A DNA stretch of 64,000 bases from Rhodanobacter ginsengisoli (GCF_042657065.1 NZ_JBHSNF010000002.1:866360-930359), one strand, 5' to 3'. Shown: positions 10,234-19,749, counted from the first letter of the stretch. Notes: generated by a model from the sequence alone, not told the origin. Made by a program: numbers and translations.

Positions 10234-10609
10234 TTACTCCCCCTGCGGCCCGCCACGAGCTCAGGATAAGCACCAAGACATGCAACAGCCATGCCGCACG
10301 GTGCGCATGTAAAAATATCAAAAACGAGCCGCCCGATACCCGCTCTGTTGCGGCACATCCCAAGCTCTACAAGCTCTAGTTGTTTACTGCCTGCCCAGCA
10401 AAACTGTCAAGCAATAATCACCGGCACTGCCCAACGCTCGCACAACGTGACCCATATTGGCACCATCTGGTCACCGGCAACAGCCGTTTGAACACCACGG
10501 TTGCCGGCAAGGCACCTCGGCAACCGTCCGCCTTACCTTAGTATAGCCGCCTGCCGATTCACGCCTGCCGGCACTGGCGCACAAGCCCGGCTTCCAACGG
10601 AGAACCCTG
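10234..10609. promoter_or_regulatory. Divergent pilG / gshB intergenic region
   Basis: A 376-bp gap between divergently transcribed pilG and gshB that must hold both promoters. It contains an AT-richer part at about 10300-10400 and a short direct repeat of agctct near 10364-10378. I could not identify promoter boxes with confidence. No small gene is supported. Confidence 0.5.
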
Positions 10610-11587
10610 ATGACCCTTTCGGTCGCCGTCCTGATGGACCCCATCAGCGCAATCAAGACTGCCAAGGACAGCACCCTCGCCATGCTGCTGGAGGCCCAAC
10701 GACGCGGCCACTCGCTGCACTACTTCGAACAGGGCGACCTGGCGCTGCGCGGTAGCGCACCATGGGCGCGGCTGGCTCCACTGAGCGTGCGCGACGATCC
10801 GCAGCACTGGTACACGCTCGGTCAGGCGCAATGGCGCGACCTGCGCGAACTCGATGTCGTGCTGATGCGCAAGGATCCGCCGGTCGACGCCCAGTTCATC
10901 TACGACACGATGGTGCTGGAAGCAGCCCAGCGCGGCGGCGTCTGCGTGGTCAACGACCCGCACGCCCTGCGAGACTGCAATGAAAAGCTGTTTGCGCTGG
11001 AATTCCCGGCATGCATCGCACCCACCCTGGTCGCGCGCGATCCGGCGGAATTGCGCAAGTTCACCGCCGAGCACGGGGAAGTGGTGCTGAAACCGCTGGA
11101 TGGCATGGGCGGGCGCGGCATTTTCCGGGTCCGGGCCGGCGACAGCAATCTCAATTCGATGCTGGAAACCCTGCTCGGCGGCGACTCCCATGGCCTCGGC
11201 CGGCAGCTGGTCATCGCGCAGAAGTACATCCCGGAGATCAGCGCAGGCGACAAGCGCATCCTGGTGGTCGACGGCGAACCGGTGCCCTACGCCCTGGCCC
11301 GCATCCCGCAGGGCGACGAATTTCGCGGCAATCTGGCCGCCGGCGGCCGCGGCGAGGGCATACCGCTGTCCGATCGCGACCGCTGGATCGTGGACCAGGT
11401 GGCGCCGGAATTGCGCCGACGCAAGCTGCTGTTCGTCGGGCTGGACGTGATCGGCGACTACCTGACCGAGATCAACATCACATCCCCGACCTGTATCCGT
11501 GAACTGGATGCGCAGTTCGGGCTTAACATTGCCGGTCAGCTGTTCGACGTCATCGAGCGGCACATCATCGGAAATCGTACCGCGTGA
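10610..11587 (+). CDS. gshB: Glutathione synthase
   Basis: A 325-residue ATP-grasp enzyme that joins gamma-glutamylcysteine and glycine to make glutathione in the cytoplasm. The N-terminal MDPISAIKTAKDST, the metal and substrate segment LMRKDPPVD, the ATP-grasp loop KPLDGMGGRGIFRV and the C-terminal GLDVIGDYLTEINITSPT are typical. GGAGA lies a few bases before the ATG. It is the first gene of gshB-tonB-yqgE-ruvX, and its stop overlaps the next start (GTGA). This neighbourhood next to pilG is also seen in Pseudomonas. Confidence 0.97.
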   Translation: MTLSVAVLMDPISAIKTAKDSTLAMLLEAQRRGHSLHYFEQGDLALRGSAPWARLAPLSVRDDPQHWYTLGQAQWRDLRELDVVLMRKDPPVDAQFIYDTMVLEAAQRGGVCVVNDPHALRDCNEKLFALEFPACIAPTLVARDPAELRKFTAEHGEVVLKPLDGMGGRGIFRVRAGDSNLNSMLETLLGGDSHGLGRQLVIAQKYIPEISAGDKRILVVDGEPVPYALARIPQGDEFRGNLAAGGRGEGIPLSDRDRWIVDQVAPELRRRKLLFVGLDVIGDYLTEINITSPTCIRELDAQFGLNIAGQLFDVIERHIIGNRTA

Positions 11588-12453
11588 GCGCCACTGCAAC
11601 CGTCACCTCCTCGCCCGACCCGATCGGGGCCACCCTGCTGTTCTCGCTGCTGCTGCACGGCGTGCTGTTGCTGGGCATCACCTTCCATTTCGTGAAACCC
11701 ACGCCGAGCCTGCCGACGCTCGATGTCACCCTGGTCAACGTGGCCAACCGGGAGGCGCCGGACAAGGCGGATTTCCTGGCCCAGGCCAACAATCGCGGTG
11801 GCGGCCGGAGCGATCGCGTCGCACGGCCGTCCGAGATGTTCTCCGGGGCGCTGCCCAAGCCGGACCCGGGTATCGCGGCGCAACCCGTGGAGGCCACCAC
11901 GCCACCGCCGCGCCCGGCCACGCCGACCCGGATGGTCACCACCACCGGTGCCAGCAATTTCAGCGTCACCAGCGATACCGCGCAGACCGAAGTCGATCCG
12001 CAACAGCAAACCGCCAGCGCGGCCGAGCTGCGACGCCAGCAGACGATCGCCCAGCTGGCAGCCGAATTGCGCAGGAAGAAGGTGGACTACGCCAAGCGGC
12101 CGAAGGTGAAATACCTCACCGCGAACACCCGGGAATACGCCTTCGCCGCCTACATGCGCGGCTGGTCCGACCGGGTCGAACGGATCGGCAACCTCAACTA
12201 TCCGGAGGAGGCGCGGCGCCGCGGCCTGCATGGCGACGTGCTGCTGACCGTGGTGCTCAACCTGGACGGCAGCATCAAGAGCATCGACGTGATCCAGAGC
12301 TCCGGCGAGAAGATCCTGGACGCCGCCGCCGAGCGCATCGTGCGGCTGGCCGCGCCGTTCCCGCCCGCACCGCGGACCGGCGAGCGCATCGACGAGCTCA
12401 ACATCACCCGAACCTGGCAATTCCAGCCGAACAACGTGCTGCAGACACGCTGA
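11584..12453 (+). CDS. Energy transducer TonB family protein (TonB3-like)
   Basis: 289 residues: a short cytoplasmic start, one membrane helix (about 11-32, with the characteristic SLLLHG), a Pro/Thr-rich periplasmic linker and a C-terminal TonB domain from about residue 195 (NYPEEARRRGLHGDVLLTVV, then ERIVRLAAPFPP). It begins with a GTG overlapping the gshB stop. In P. aeruginosa the TonB3 gene at the same place is needed for twitching motility, so a role in envelope energy supply linked to pili is a reasonable inference. Confidence 0.85.
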   Translation: MSATATVTSSPDPIGATLLFSLLLHGVLLLGITFHFVKPTPSLPTLDVTLVNVANREAPDKADFLAQANNRGGGRSDRVARPSEMFSGALPKPDPGIAAQPVEATTPPPRPATPTRMVTTTGASNFSVTSDTAQTEVDPQQQTASAAELRRQQTIAQLAAELRRKKVDYAKRPKVKYLTANTREYAFAAYMRGWSDRVERIGNLNYPEEARRRGLHGDVLLTVVLNLDGSIKSIDVIQSSGEKILDAAAERIVRLAAPFPPAPRTGERIDELNITRTWQFQPNNVLQTR

Positions 12454-12492
12454 AACGCAGCGCAGGTGGCTCGCTGCGCTTACAATAGGCGC

Positions 12493-13062
12493 ATGGCCGC
12501 CATACAACCCTCCACCCTCACCGGGCACTTCCTGATCGCCATGCCGAGCCTGGCCGATCCGCCGTTCTGCCGTGGCGTGGCGTTGTTGTGCCAGCACGAC
12601 GAGGATGGCGCGGTGGGCCTGCTGGTGAACCAGCTGTCCGAATATCGCTTCGGCGACGTGCTGGCACAGATGAAACTCGACTGCGCGGACAGCGAACTGG
12701 GCGACGCACCGGTGCTGATCGGCGGCCCGGTGCAGCAGGAGCGCGGTTTCGTGCTGCACCGCGAGCCCGGCGACTGGGAGTCCAGCTATCGCATCAATAA
12801 CGACTGGTCGGTCACCACCTCGCGCGACATCCTGGTAGCCATGGCGGCCGGTGAGGGCCCGCGTCAGGCCGTCATGGTGCTCGGCTACGCCGGCTGGGAT
12901 GCCGGCCAGCTGGAACAGGAGCTGATGGCGAATGCCTGGCTCACCGCCGAGGCCTGCAGCCGGGTGGTATTCGATACGCCGCCGGAAGATCGATGGAGTG
13001 CCGCCGCGGGCCTGGTCGGAGTCGATCCGCGCCAGCTGTCCGGCTACGCGGGCCACGCATGA
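12493..13062 (+). CDS. yqgE: YqgE/AlgH family protein
   Basis: 189 residues starting MAAIQPSTLTGHFLIAMPSL, with the family signatures FCRGVALLCQHDEDGAVGLLVN, IGGPVQQERGFVLH and VLGYAGWDAGQLEQEL. The start at 12493 gives the usual family length (about 187); an upstream GTG adds nine atypical residues. It lies between tonB and ruvX and overlaps ruvX by ATGA. The biochemical role of the family is not settled; in Pseudomonas the homologue AlgH affects regulation. Confidence 0.93.
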   Translation: MAAIQPSTLTGHFLIAMPSLADPPFCRGVALLCQHDEDGAVGLLVNQLSEYRFGDVLAQMKLDCADSELGDAPVLIGGPVQQERGFVLHREPGDWESSYRINNDWSVTTSRDILVAMAAGEGPRQAVMVLGYAGWDAGQLEQELMANAWLTAEACSRVVFDTPPEDRWSAAAGLVGVDPRQLSGYAGHA

Positions 13063-13508
13063 GCTGCGTGTTCGGCTTTGATGTCGGCAGCCGGCTGACC
13101 GGTATCGCCATCGGAAATACCTTCACCGCCAGCGCGCGGGCCCTGACCACCGTCGCCGTGCGTGAGGACGGTCCGGACTGGCACCGGCTCGACGCGCTGC
13201 GCCAGGAATGGCTGCCCGATACGCTGGTCGTCGGCCTGCCATTGACCCTGGAAGGAGCCGAGCAGGCAGCCAGTCGCCGCGCCCGCGATTTTGCCGCGCA
13301 ACTGGTGCAGCGCTACGGCCTGCCGGTTGTCTTCGTCGACGAACGGCACAGCTCGCAGGAAGCCGCCCAGCGGTTTGCCGCCGCCCGCGCCGCCGGGCTC
13401 AAGCGCCGACGCGACGCCGCGGGCATCGATGCCGAAGCCGCCGCGGTCATCCTCGAACGCTGGTTGAGCGATCCCGATTCGCCGTCCGCCAACCCCATCG
13501 GTCACTGA
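13059..13508 (+). CDS. ruvX: Holliday junction resolvase RuvX/YqgF, pre-16S rRNA nuclease
   Basis: 149 residues with an RNase H-like fold: FGFDVGSRLTGIAIGN at the start, VVGLPLTLEGAEQ in the middle, and FVDERHSSQEA towards the end holding the catalytic acids. The ATG overlaps the yqgE stop (ATGA), which decides the start against an upstream in-frame ATG within yqgE. The YqgF family is known for 16S rRNA 5' end maturation. The yqgE-yqgF pair is widely conserved. Confidence 0.94.
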   Translation: MSCVFGFDVGSRLTGIAIGNTFTASARALTTVAVREDGPDWHRLDALRQEWLPDTLVVGLPLTLEGAEQAASRRARDFAAQLVQRYGLPVVFVDERHSSQEAAQRFAAARAAGLKRRRDAAGIDAEAAAVILERWLSDPDSPSANPIGH

Positions 13509-13541
13509 GCGCACCGCCCCTCCCCCTTCAGAGCTGCCGCC

Positions 13542-14468
13542 ATGAGTCCTCGCCTGCGCCACCTGACCACCCTGGAAAACCTGCCGCGCGAGACGATCGA
13601 GCGCCTGCTCGACCGCGCCGAGTCGCTGCGGGACGCCTGCGCACACGGCACCCGCAAGCTGGACGTGCTGGCCGGACGCACCGTGCTGAACCTGTTCTTC
13701 GAGCCGTCCACCCGCACCCGCACCTCGTTCGAGCTGGCGGCGCGACGGCTCGGTGCCGACGTGATCAACTTCGACATCGGGCTGTCCTCCACCAGCAAGG
13801 GCGAGGAACTGTTCGACACCCTGCATACGCTGGAAGCGATGCATCTGGACGCGATCATCGTGCGCCACAAGGAGTCGGGTACACCGGAGGAACTGGTCCG
13901 CCATGCGATGAGCGGCGTGTCGGTGATCAACGCCGGCGACGGCAATCGCGCCCATCCCACCCAGGGCCTGCTCGACGCGTTGACGATCCGCCAGCACCGA
14001 CCGGACTTCGAGAACCTCAATGTGGTGATCTGCGGCGACATCAAGCACTCGCGGGTGGCGCGCACGGACATCACCGTGCTGAGCACGCTCGGGGTGAAGG
14101 AAATTCGCCTGTGCGGCCCGGCCGAATTGATGCCGCCGGTGGACGAGGTCCCGCAGGGGCGCCGCTACGACAGTTTCGACCAGGCCATCGAGGGGGCCGA
14201 CGCCGTCATCATGCTGCGCCTGCAGAAAGAACGCATGGCCTCGATCGACCTGCCGGACGAAGCCGCGTATTTCAGCCGTTACGGCCTGGATCGACGGCGG
14301 CTGGCACTCGCCGCCAAGGGCTGTCTGGTGATGCATCCGGGCCCGATCAACCGCGGTATCGAGATCGCCTCGGAGGTGGCCGACGGCGCCCAGTCGCGCA
14401 TCCTCGAGCAGGTCGGCAACGGCGTATTCGTGCGCATGGCCGTACTCAACGAGGTGCTCGCCCGCTGA
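13542..14468 (+). CDS. pyrB: Aspartate carbamoyltransferase catalytic subunit
   Basis: A 308-residue enzyme of pyrimidine synthesis that condenses carbamoyl phosphate with aspartate. The carbamoyl phosphate loop FFEPSTRTRTSFELAARRLG and the later HPTQGLLDALTI, GDIKHSRVARTD and MHPGPINRGIEI are all present. It follows ruvX by 33 bp. In Pseudomonas pyrR lies between yqgF and pyrB and a pyrC-like gene follows; neither is present here. Confidence 0.97.
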   Translation: MSPRLRHLTTLENLPRETIERLLDRAESLRDACAHGTRKLDVLAGRTVLNLFFEPSTRTRTSFELAARRLGADVINFDIGLSSTSKGEELFDTLHTLEAMHLDAIIVRHKESGTPEELVRHAMSGVSVINAGDGNRAHPTQGLLDALTIRQHRPDFENLNVVICGDIKHSRVARTDITVLSTLGVKEIRLCGPAELMPPVDEVPQGRRYDSFDQAIEGADAVIMLRLQKERMASIDLPDEAAYFSRYGLDRRRLALAAKGCLVMHPGPINRGIEIASEVADGAQSRILEQVGNGVFVRMAVLNEVLAR

Positions 14469-14558
14469 TCCGCCGCCCGCACCCCGGCCGATCGGCGCGG
14501 ACAGGGTCAAACAGGCATAATTGTCGACGCACCATTCACCACTTCACCGGGGAACTTC

Positions 14559-16340
14559 ATGCGATCGACAACGCGCTATCTCGCGCTGGGTCTTGCCGGC
14601 GTCATGCTGGCGGCCTGCGGGCACAAGGACAGGAATGCACCGCTGGCTTTCGTCCCGGCGGACACGCCCTACGTGGTCGCCAACCTGGAGGTCATGGACG
14701 ACGACACGCGCAAGGCGCTGCTGGCCCAGGCCGATGCGCAGCTGCCGTCCCAGCTGACCCAGCTGGATGCCGCGGCCGACCGCATGACCGCAAAGGACCC
14801 GGACGGCGCGCGCTTGCTGCGGGCGCTTCGCGCCGAGTTCAATGGCAAGACGGTCGAGGGCTTCGCCCAGACGGCCGGCCTGGATCTCAAGGGCTATTCC
14901 GCGTTCTACGGCCTGGGCATGTCGCCGGTCATGCGTTTTCAGCTGAGCGACCCGACGGCGTTCGAGGGCTTCGTCAGCCGGCTGGAGACCGCCTATGGCA
15001 AGAAACTCGATACGGCCAGCGTGGGCAAGCAAAGCTACCGCAGGTATGCGTTCGCCGCGTCAGGCACCCAGATGATCCTGGCCCTGGTCGACAAGCAGGC
15101 GGTGGCCGCGCTGTTGCCGGCCGATGCAACACCGGCCTTGCTACGCCAGGCGCTGGGACTGGATCGACCGAAGGACAGCCTGCAGGACAGTGGTCGTCTG
15201 GCGGCGCTGGCCAAGAGCAAGGGCTACCGAAAATGGCTGGTCGGCGAGCTGGACCTGACCCGTGCGCTGCCGCTCGCGGTGAGCGGCAAGGATCCGCTGA
15301 TCGCCTCGATCCTCAAGGCACACGCGGAGGCCGAGTCGGCCAAGACCGGCGAGCCGGTGGCCAACCAGTTGCAGACCTCACCGAGCTGCGCCACCGATGC
15401 AGCCCGCATCGCGGCCCGCGTACCGGCCATCAGTTTTGGGTATACCCGGCTGGATGCCAGACATCAGGACGTACGTGTCGACGTGTCGCTGGCGAACGAC
15501 ATCAGCCAGGCCTTCGCCGGACTTCAGGTGGCGCTGCCCGGACTGGGCGCTGCCGGCACCGCCCCGTTCGACCTGAGCCTGGCGTTGCCGGTGGCCTCGT
15601 TGCGCACGTTCTGGCTGGCGCAGGCCGACGACGTGGCCGCCAAGCCGTTCACCTGCCCCTCGCTGACCGACCTCAACGACAGTTTCGCCAAGCTCGGCCC
15701 GGCCATGCAGAAGGCGGCCATTCCGCCGTTCGGTGACATGCTCGGACTGCGCATCGCACTGGACTCGCTGGTACCGAGCCCTTCCTCCAGTCTGCCCACG
15801 TCCAGCGGCCGCCTGATACTGGCGACCAACAACCCGGCCGGCCTGCTTGCGATGGGCCAGATGATGGTGCCCGCACTGGCCCAACTGAAAGTCGGCAGTG
15901 ACGGCAAGCCGCAACCGTTGCCGAAGGACATGATCAAGATGCTGGGCCAGCCGGCATGGGTGGCAATGAACGACAAGGCGCTCGCACTGGGCGTGGGGGT
16001 CGGCGAAGACGCCAAGCTTGCCGACACCCTGAAGGACGCCGGCGGCAGTGCCGGCCAGATGACCCGCATGCACCTGAGCGGGACGATGTACCTGACCTGG
16101 CTGCAATTGATGGAACAGAAAGTCGACAGCCTGGCCTCGGCGGCGGCCGCGATGAGCGGCAGCGACGAGCCCTCGATCGACGCTGCGGACAGCACCGCCC
16201 AGGCGGCGGCCAGCGCGGCACGCTCCAAGGCCCAGTTCGCCGCCATGAAGGCGCAGGCCGCTCGGGTCGACAGCATCGATGCCGAAATGCATGTCGACAG
16301 CGGCGGCATGGTCATCAGCAGCCAGACGGTCCTGAAGTAA
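14559..16340 (+). CDS. Predicted lipoprotein of unknown function (593 aa)
   Basis: An N-terminal lipoprotein signal with lipobox LAAC (cysteine near residue 20) is followed by a long soluble periplasmic part. I see no catalytic motif. Three stretches look internally similar in style (Phe/Gly/Met-rich segments such as GYSAFYGLGMSPVMRF and PAWVAMNDKALALGVG), suggesting a repeated beta-rich fold. The last 100 residues are Ala/Ser-rich and probably helical. GGGGAA precedes the ATG. A strong hairpin terminator follows, so it is probably transcribed alone or as the last gene after pyrB. Confidence 0.7.
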   Translation: MRSTTRYLALGLAGVMLAACGHKDRNAPLAFVPADTPYVVANLEVMDDDTRKALLAQADAQLPSQLTQLDAAADRMTAKDPDGARLLRALRAEFNGKTVEGFAQTAGLDLKGYSAFYGLGMSPVMRFQLSDPTAFEGFVSRLETAYGKKLDTASVGKQSYRRYAFAASGTQMILALVDKQAVAALLPADATPALLRQALGLDRPKDSLQDSGRLAALAKSKGYRKWLVGELDLTRALPLAVSGKDPLIASILKAHAEAESAKTGEPVANQLQTSPSCATDAARIAARVPAISFGYTRLDARHQDVRVDVSLANDISQAFAGLQVALPGLGAAGTAPFDLSLALPVASLRTFWLAQADDVAAKPFTCPSLTDLNDSFAKLGPAMQKAAIPPFGDMLGLRIALDSLVPSPSSSLPTSSGRLILATNNPAGLLAMGQMMVPALAQLKVGSDGKPQPLPKDMIKMLGQPAWVAMNDKALALGVGVGEDAKLADTLKDAGGSAGQMTRMHLSGTMYLTWLQLMEQKVDSLASAAAAMSGSDEPSIDAADSTAQAAASAARSKAQFAAMKAQAARVDSIDAEMHVDSGGMVISSQTVLK

Positions 16341-16360
16341 TCGCATAGCTAAACAAACGA

Positions 16361-16390
16361 GCCGGGGCGCCACGGCGCCCCGGCCTTTTT
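16361..16390 (+). terminator. Rho-independent terminator after the 593-aa lipoprotein gene
   Basis: An 11-bp perfect stem (GCCGGGGCGCC with its complement) and a tiny loop, followed by TTTTT. It lies 20 bases after the stop codon. Confidence 0.9.
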
Positions 16391-16588
16391 ATGCCCGCAG
16401 TGGCGGGACTGAACACCGTTCCAACATCGTCGCGACGTCTTCCTCGCAGTCATGATTGCCCGCTGAATCGGCACGTCGCCGAACCACATGATCTTCACGC
16501 CGTGGCTGCTGCCATGCCTTCACGGAAGCCGGCTTCACGGCGTCCGGCTGTCCCCGCGACAGACTCCCCTCCCTGCCAGGAGATTGCC

Positions 16589-16987
16589 ATGCGCAACGAT
16601 TCAATGATCCGAACCAGCCTGATTGCCACTGCCATGGTGGTGGCTTTTGCCACGGTCCCGCTCGGCCAGGCCGCGGCCCAGGACACAGGCGCCATGCAGA
16701 AGTCCTCGGACAACCGGACCGTGCCGGACAAGGCCGCCGATGCATGGATCACGACCAAGGTGAAGTCCGAATTCGGCGCCGCCAAGGGCGTTTCGGCCAC
16801 CGCTATCTCGGTGAGCACCAACGACGGCGTGGTCACGCTCAGCGGTACGGTGAAGAGCGAACGCGAGAAAATGAAGGCCATTCGCATCGCCAGGAAGATC
16901 AAGGGCGTCAAGAGCGTCGACGCGGCCGGCCTGAGCGTCGCGGCCACCGCGCCAGCCGTACCGTCCCCGAGCATGAGCGGTCGCTGA
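16589..16987 (+). CDS. BON-domain periplasmic protein
   Basis: 132 residues with a signal peptide (about 1-30, ending QAAAQ) and one BON domain at about 50-115 (AWITTKVKSEFGAAKGVSA, then VSTNDGVVTLSGTVKSE and IKGVKSVD). CAGGAG eight bases before the ATG supports this start. BON domains of this OsmY type bind membranes or phospholipid and are commonly induced by osmotic or envelope stress; the stress role here is inferred. Transcribed alone, with terminators on both sides. Confidence 0.88.
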   Translation: MRNDSMIRTSLIATAMVVAFATVPLGQAAAQDTGAMQKSSDNRTVPDKAADAWITTKVKSEFGAAKGVSATAISVSTNDGVVTLSGTVKSEREKMKAIRIARKIKGVKSVDAAGLSVAATAPAVPSPSMSGR

Positions 16988-17019
16988 CCCGCACGACGGG
17001 AAGCCCGCCCCCGAAATTG

Positions 17020-17045
17020 AAAAAGGGGCCCGCGGGCCCCTTTTT
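17020..17045. terminator. Bidirectional terminator between the BON gene and pilU
   Basis: A perfect palindrome with AAAAA on the left and TTTTT on the right around a GGGGCCC stem. It can stop transcription from the BON-domain gene (plus) and from pilU (minus), which converge here. Confidence 0.9.
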
Positions 17046-17070
17046 CATGGTCGATCGTGGCGCATTCGCG

Positions 17071-18240
17071 TCATCGATTCAGCAGGTTGCTGCCGCTGAA
17101 GTTCTGCGAATCACTGGACTCTTCCAGCTCGACCCCGTCCAGCCCCTGCGACAGGGTATGCGCGTCGCCGCCCTGGGCCAGCTTGATGCGCAGGCGCACC
17201 TCGTTGGAACTGTCGGCATAACGCAGGGCGTCCTCGTAGCTGATTTCGCCGGCGTGATAGAGCTCGACCAGCGCCTGGTCGAAGGTCTTCATGCCGAGCA
17301 GGGTGGACTCCTTCATCAGCTCCTTGAGCTTGTGGATCTCGCCCTGGCGGATGTAATCCTGCGCCAGCGGCGTACCCAGCAGCACCTCGACCGCCACCCG
17401 GCGCGCCTTGCCGTCGGGAGTGGGGATCAGCATCTGCGCCACGATGCCCTTGAGGTTCAGCGACAGGTCCATCAACAGTTGCTGGCGACGGTCCTCAGGG
17501 AAGAAGTGCAGGATGCGGTCCATTGCCTGGTTCGCGTTGTTCGCATGCAGCGTGCACAGCACCAGGTGACCGGTCTCGGCGAAGGCGATCGCGTGATCCA
17601 TGCCTTCGCGGGTACGGATTTCGCCGATCATGATCACGTCGGGCGCCTGGCGCAGGGTGTTCTTCAGCGCATTGTCCCAGCTGTCGGTGTCGATGCCGAC
17701 TTCGCGCTGGGTGATGATGCAGCCCTCGTGCTTGTGCACGTATTCGATCGGATCCTCGATCGTGATGATGTGGCCAGTCGAGTTCTGGTTGCGATAGCCG
17801 ACCATCGCCGCCAGCGAGGTGGACTTGCCCGAGCCGGTCGCGCCGACGAACACGATGATGCCGCGCTTGGTCATCGCCAGTTGCTTGATCACCGGCGGCA
17901 GGTTCAGCTCTTCCGGGGTGGGAATCTTCGACTCGATCCGGCGCAGCACCATGCCGACGCAATTGCGCTGGTAAAAGCAGGACACGCGGAAACGGCCGAC
18001 GCCCTGCGCGGAGATCGCGAACTGGCATTCGTGGGTCTTCTCGAACTCCTCGCGCTGACCGGGCGTCATCACGTTGAGCACCATGTCGCGCGACTGCTGC
18101 ACGCTGAGCGGGCTCTGCGTGATCGGCACGATCCGGCCCTGCACTTTCATCGACGGCGCCACGCCGGCCGTGATGAACAGATCCGAGGCCTTCTTGTGCA
18201 CCATCAGCTTGAGGAACGAGGTGAAATCGAAATCGCTCAT
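17071..18240 (-). CDS. pilU: Type IV pilus retraction ATPase accessory PilU
   Basis: A 389-residue hexameric secretion-type ATPase. It has Walker A GATGSGKSTS, the Asp box ITIEDPIEY, Walker B VIMIGEIRTREGM and the His box GHLVLCTLHANN. The longer C-terminal tail and the start MSDFDFTSFLKLMVHKKASD distinguish PilU from PilT. In Pseudomonas PilU works with PilT to power pilus retraction under load. It follows pilT on the same strand with a 105-bp gap, and GGAG lies near the ATG. Confidence 0.95.
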   Translation of the reverse strand: MSDFDFTSFLKLMVHKKASDLFITAGVAPSMKVQGRIVPITQSPLSVQQSRDMVLNVMTPGQREEFEKTHECQFAISAQGVGRFRVSCFYQRNCVGMVLRRIESKIPTPEELNLPPVIKQLAMTKRGIIVFVGATGSGKSTSLAAMVGYRNQNSTGHIITIEDPIEYVHKHEGCIITQREVGIDTDSWDNALKNTLRQAPDVIMIGEIRTREGMDHAIAFAETGHLVLCTLHANNANQAMDRILHFFPEDRRQQLLMDLSLNLKGIVAQMLIPTPDGKARRVAVEVLLGTPLAQDYIRQGEIHKLKELMKESTLLGMKTFDQALVELYHAGEISYEDALRYADSSNEVRLRIKLAQGGDAHTLSQGLDGVELEESSDSQNFSGSNLLNR

Positions 18241-18345
18241 GGCGGGTCTCCTCCGGGAGACGAGTACTGGAGATCAGGATAGCGCCAGCGCGAGGGAATT
18301 TGGCGATTCTCCGACCTTCCCCTGCTGCGCTGCCCGCTTCCGGCC

Positions 18346-19383
18346 TTACTTGAAGCTGTCCTTGTTCTTGGCATAGCTGGAGGCCTGCTGGCGGGTCACC
18401 AGGCCACGCTTGACCAGATCCTGCAGACACTGGTCCAGCGTCTGCATGCCGAACTGCGTGCCGGTCTGGATCGACGAATACATCTGCGCCACCTTGTCCT
18501 CGCGGATCAGGTTGCGGATCGCCGGGATGCCGACCATGATCTCGTGCGCCGCGATGCGGCCGCCGCCCACCTTCTTCAGCAGCGACTGCGAGACCACCGC
18601 GCGCAGCGATTCGGACAGCATCGAGCGCACCATCGGCTTTTCGCCGGCCGGGAACACGTCGATGATGCGGTCGATGGTCTTGGCCGCCGAGCTCGTGTGC
18701 ACGGTGGCGAACACCAGATGGCCGGTCTCCGCCGCGGTCAGCGCCAGCCGGATGGTTTCCAGATCGCGCAGCTCGCCGACCAGGATGTAGTCGGGATCCT
18801 CTCGCAGGGCCGAGCGCAGCGCCTCGTTGAAGCCCAGCGTGTCGCGATGGATCTCGCGCTGGTTGACCAGACACTTCTGCGAGGTGTGCACAAACTCGAT
18901 CGGGTCCTCGATCGTCAGCATGTGGCCGTATTCGTTCTTGTTGATGTGGTCGACCATCGCCGCCAGCGTGGTCGACTTGCCCGAGCCGGTCGGGCCGGTC
19001 ACCAAGATCAGGCCCTGCGGCTGCTCGATCAGTTCCTTGAAGATACGTGGCGCACCCAGGTCCTCCAGCGTCAGCACCTCGGACGGAATGGTACGGAACA
19101 CCGCACCGGCGCCGCGGTTCTGGTTGAACGCGTTGACGCGGAAGCGCGCCAGGCCGGGGATCTCGAACGAGAAATCGGTCTCGTAGAACTCTTCGTAATC
19201 GCGCCGCTGCTTGTCCGACATGATGTCGTAGATCAGCGAATGCACCTGCTTGTGCTCGAGCGCGGGAATGTTGATGCGACGCACGTCGCCGTCAACACGG
19301 ATCATCGGCGGCAGTCCTGCGGAAAGGTGCAGGTCCGAGGCCTTGTTCTTCACCGAGAACGCAAGCAGTTCGGCAATGTCCAT
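18346..19383 (-). CDS. pilT: Type IV pilus retraction ATPase PilT
   Basis: 345 residues, the standard PilT length. It starts MDIAELLAFSVKNKASDLHL, with Walker A GPTGSGKSTT, the Asp box TIEDPIEFVH, Walker B ILVGELRDLETI, the His box GHLVFATVHTSSA and the family signature AIRNLIREDK. It drives pilus depolymerisation for twitching and natural transformation. pilT-pilU form a minus-strand pair diverging from proC. Confidence 0.97.
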   Translation of the reverse strand: MDIAELLAFSVKNKASDLHLSAGLPPMIRVDGDVRRINIPALEHKQVHSLIYDIMSDKQRRDYEEFYETDFSFEIPGLARFRVNAFNQNRGAGAVFRTIPSEVLTLEDLGAPRIFKELIEQPQGLILVTGPTGSGKSTTLAAMVDHINKNEYGHMLTIEDPIEFVHTSQKCLVNQREIHRDTLGFNEALRSALREDPDYILVGELRDLETIRLALTAAETGHLVFATVHTSSAAKTIDRIIDVFPAGEKPMVRSMLSESLRAVVSQSLLKKVGGGRIAAHEIMVGIPAIRNLIREDKVAQMYSSIQTGTQFGMQTLDQCLQDLVKRGLVTRQQASSYAKNKDSFK

Positions 19384-19749
19384 CTGTCGTTCCCCTCAAC
19401 CGATCGTCTGGGATGGCATGAATTCGGATGCCACATCGGAGGTCGGGCGACGTTCGCCAGCGTGGTGCGCCGCAGCGCGTGGCGCAAGCGCCATCGACCC
19501 AACGAACGAACTACCCCAATCCCCTGTAGCCGCGTCGATACTACTCGCGCAACGGGGCGCGCGGCCAGTGTTTCCCGTCCGCATCACGCAAACTGTCGAT
19601 CCGGTTTGTGCACTCGATCGGAAAATCCACGACCACCCGCCACCGGGCTGCCCGGCGACGCCATCCAGGCCGTTGTCGCCCGGCATGGAACTGCGCTGTC
19701 ACGCCCGCTCCGGTAAGGTACGCGGTCTGGACAAACCAAGGAGCCCTGC
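19384..19749. promoter_or_regulatory. Divergent pilT / proC intergenic region
   Basis: A 366-bp gap between divergent genes. In many xanthomonads a yggS-type PLP-binding protein gene lies here on the plus strand before proC; no such coding sequence can be read in any frame. Both promoters must be here, but I could not define boxes. AAGGAG just before 19750 is the proC ribosome-binding site. Confidence 0.45.
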
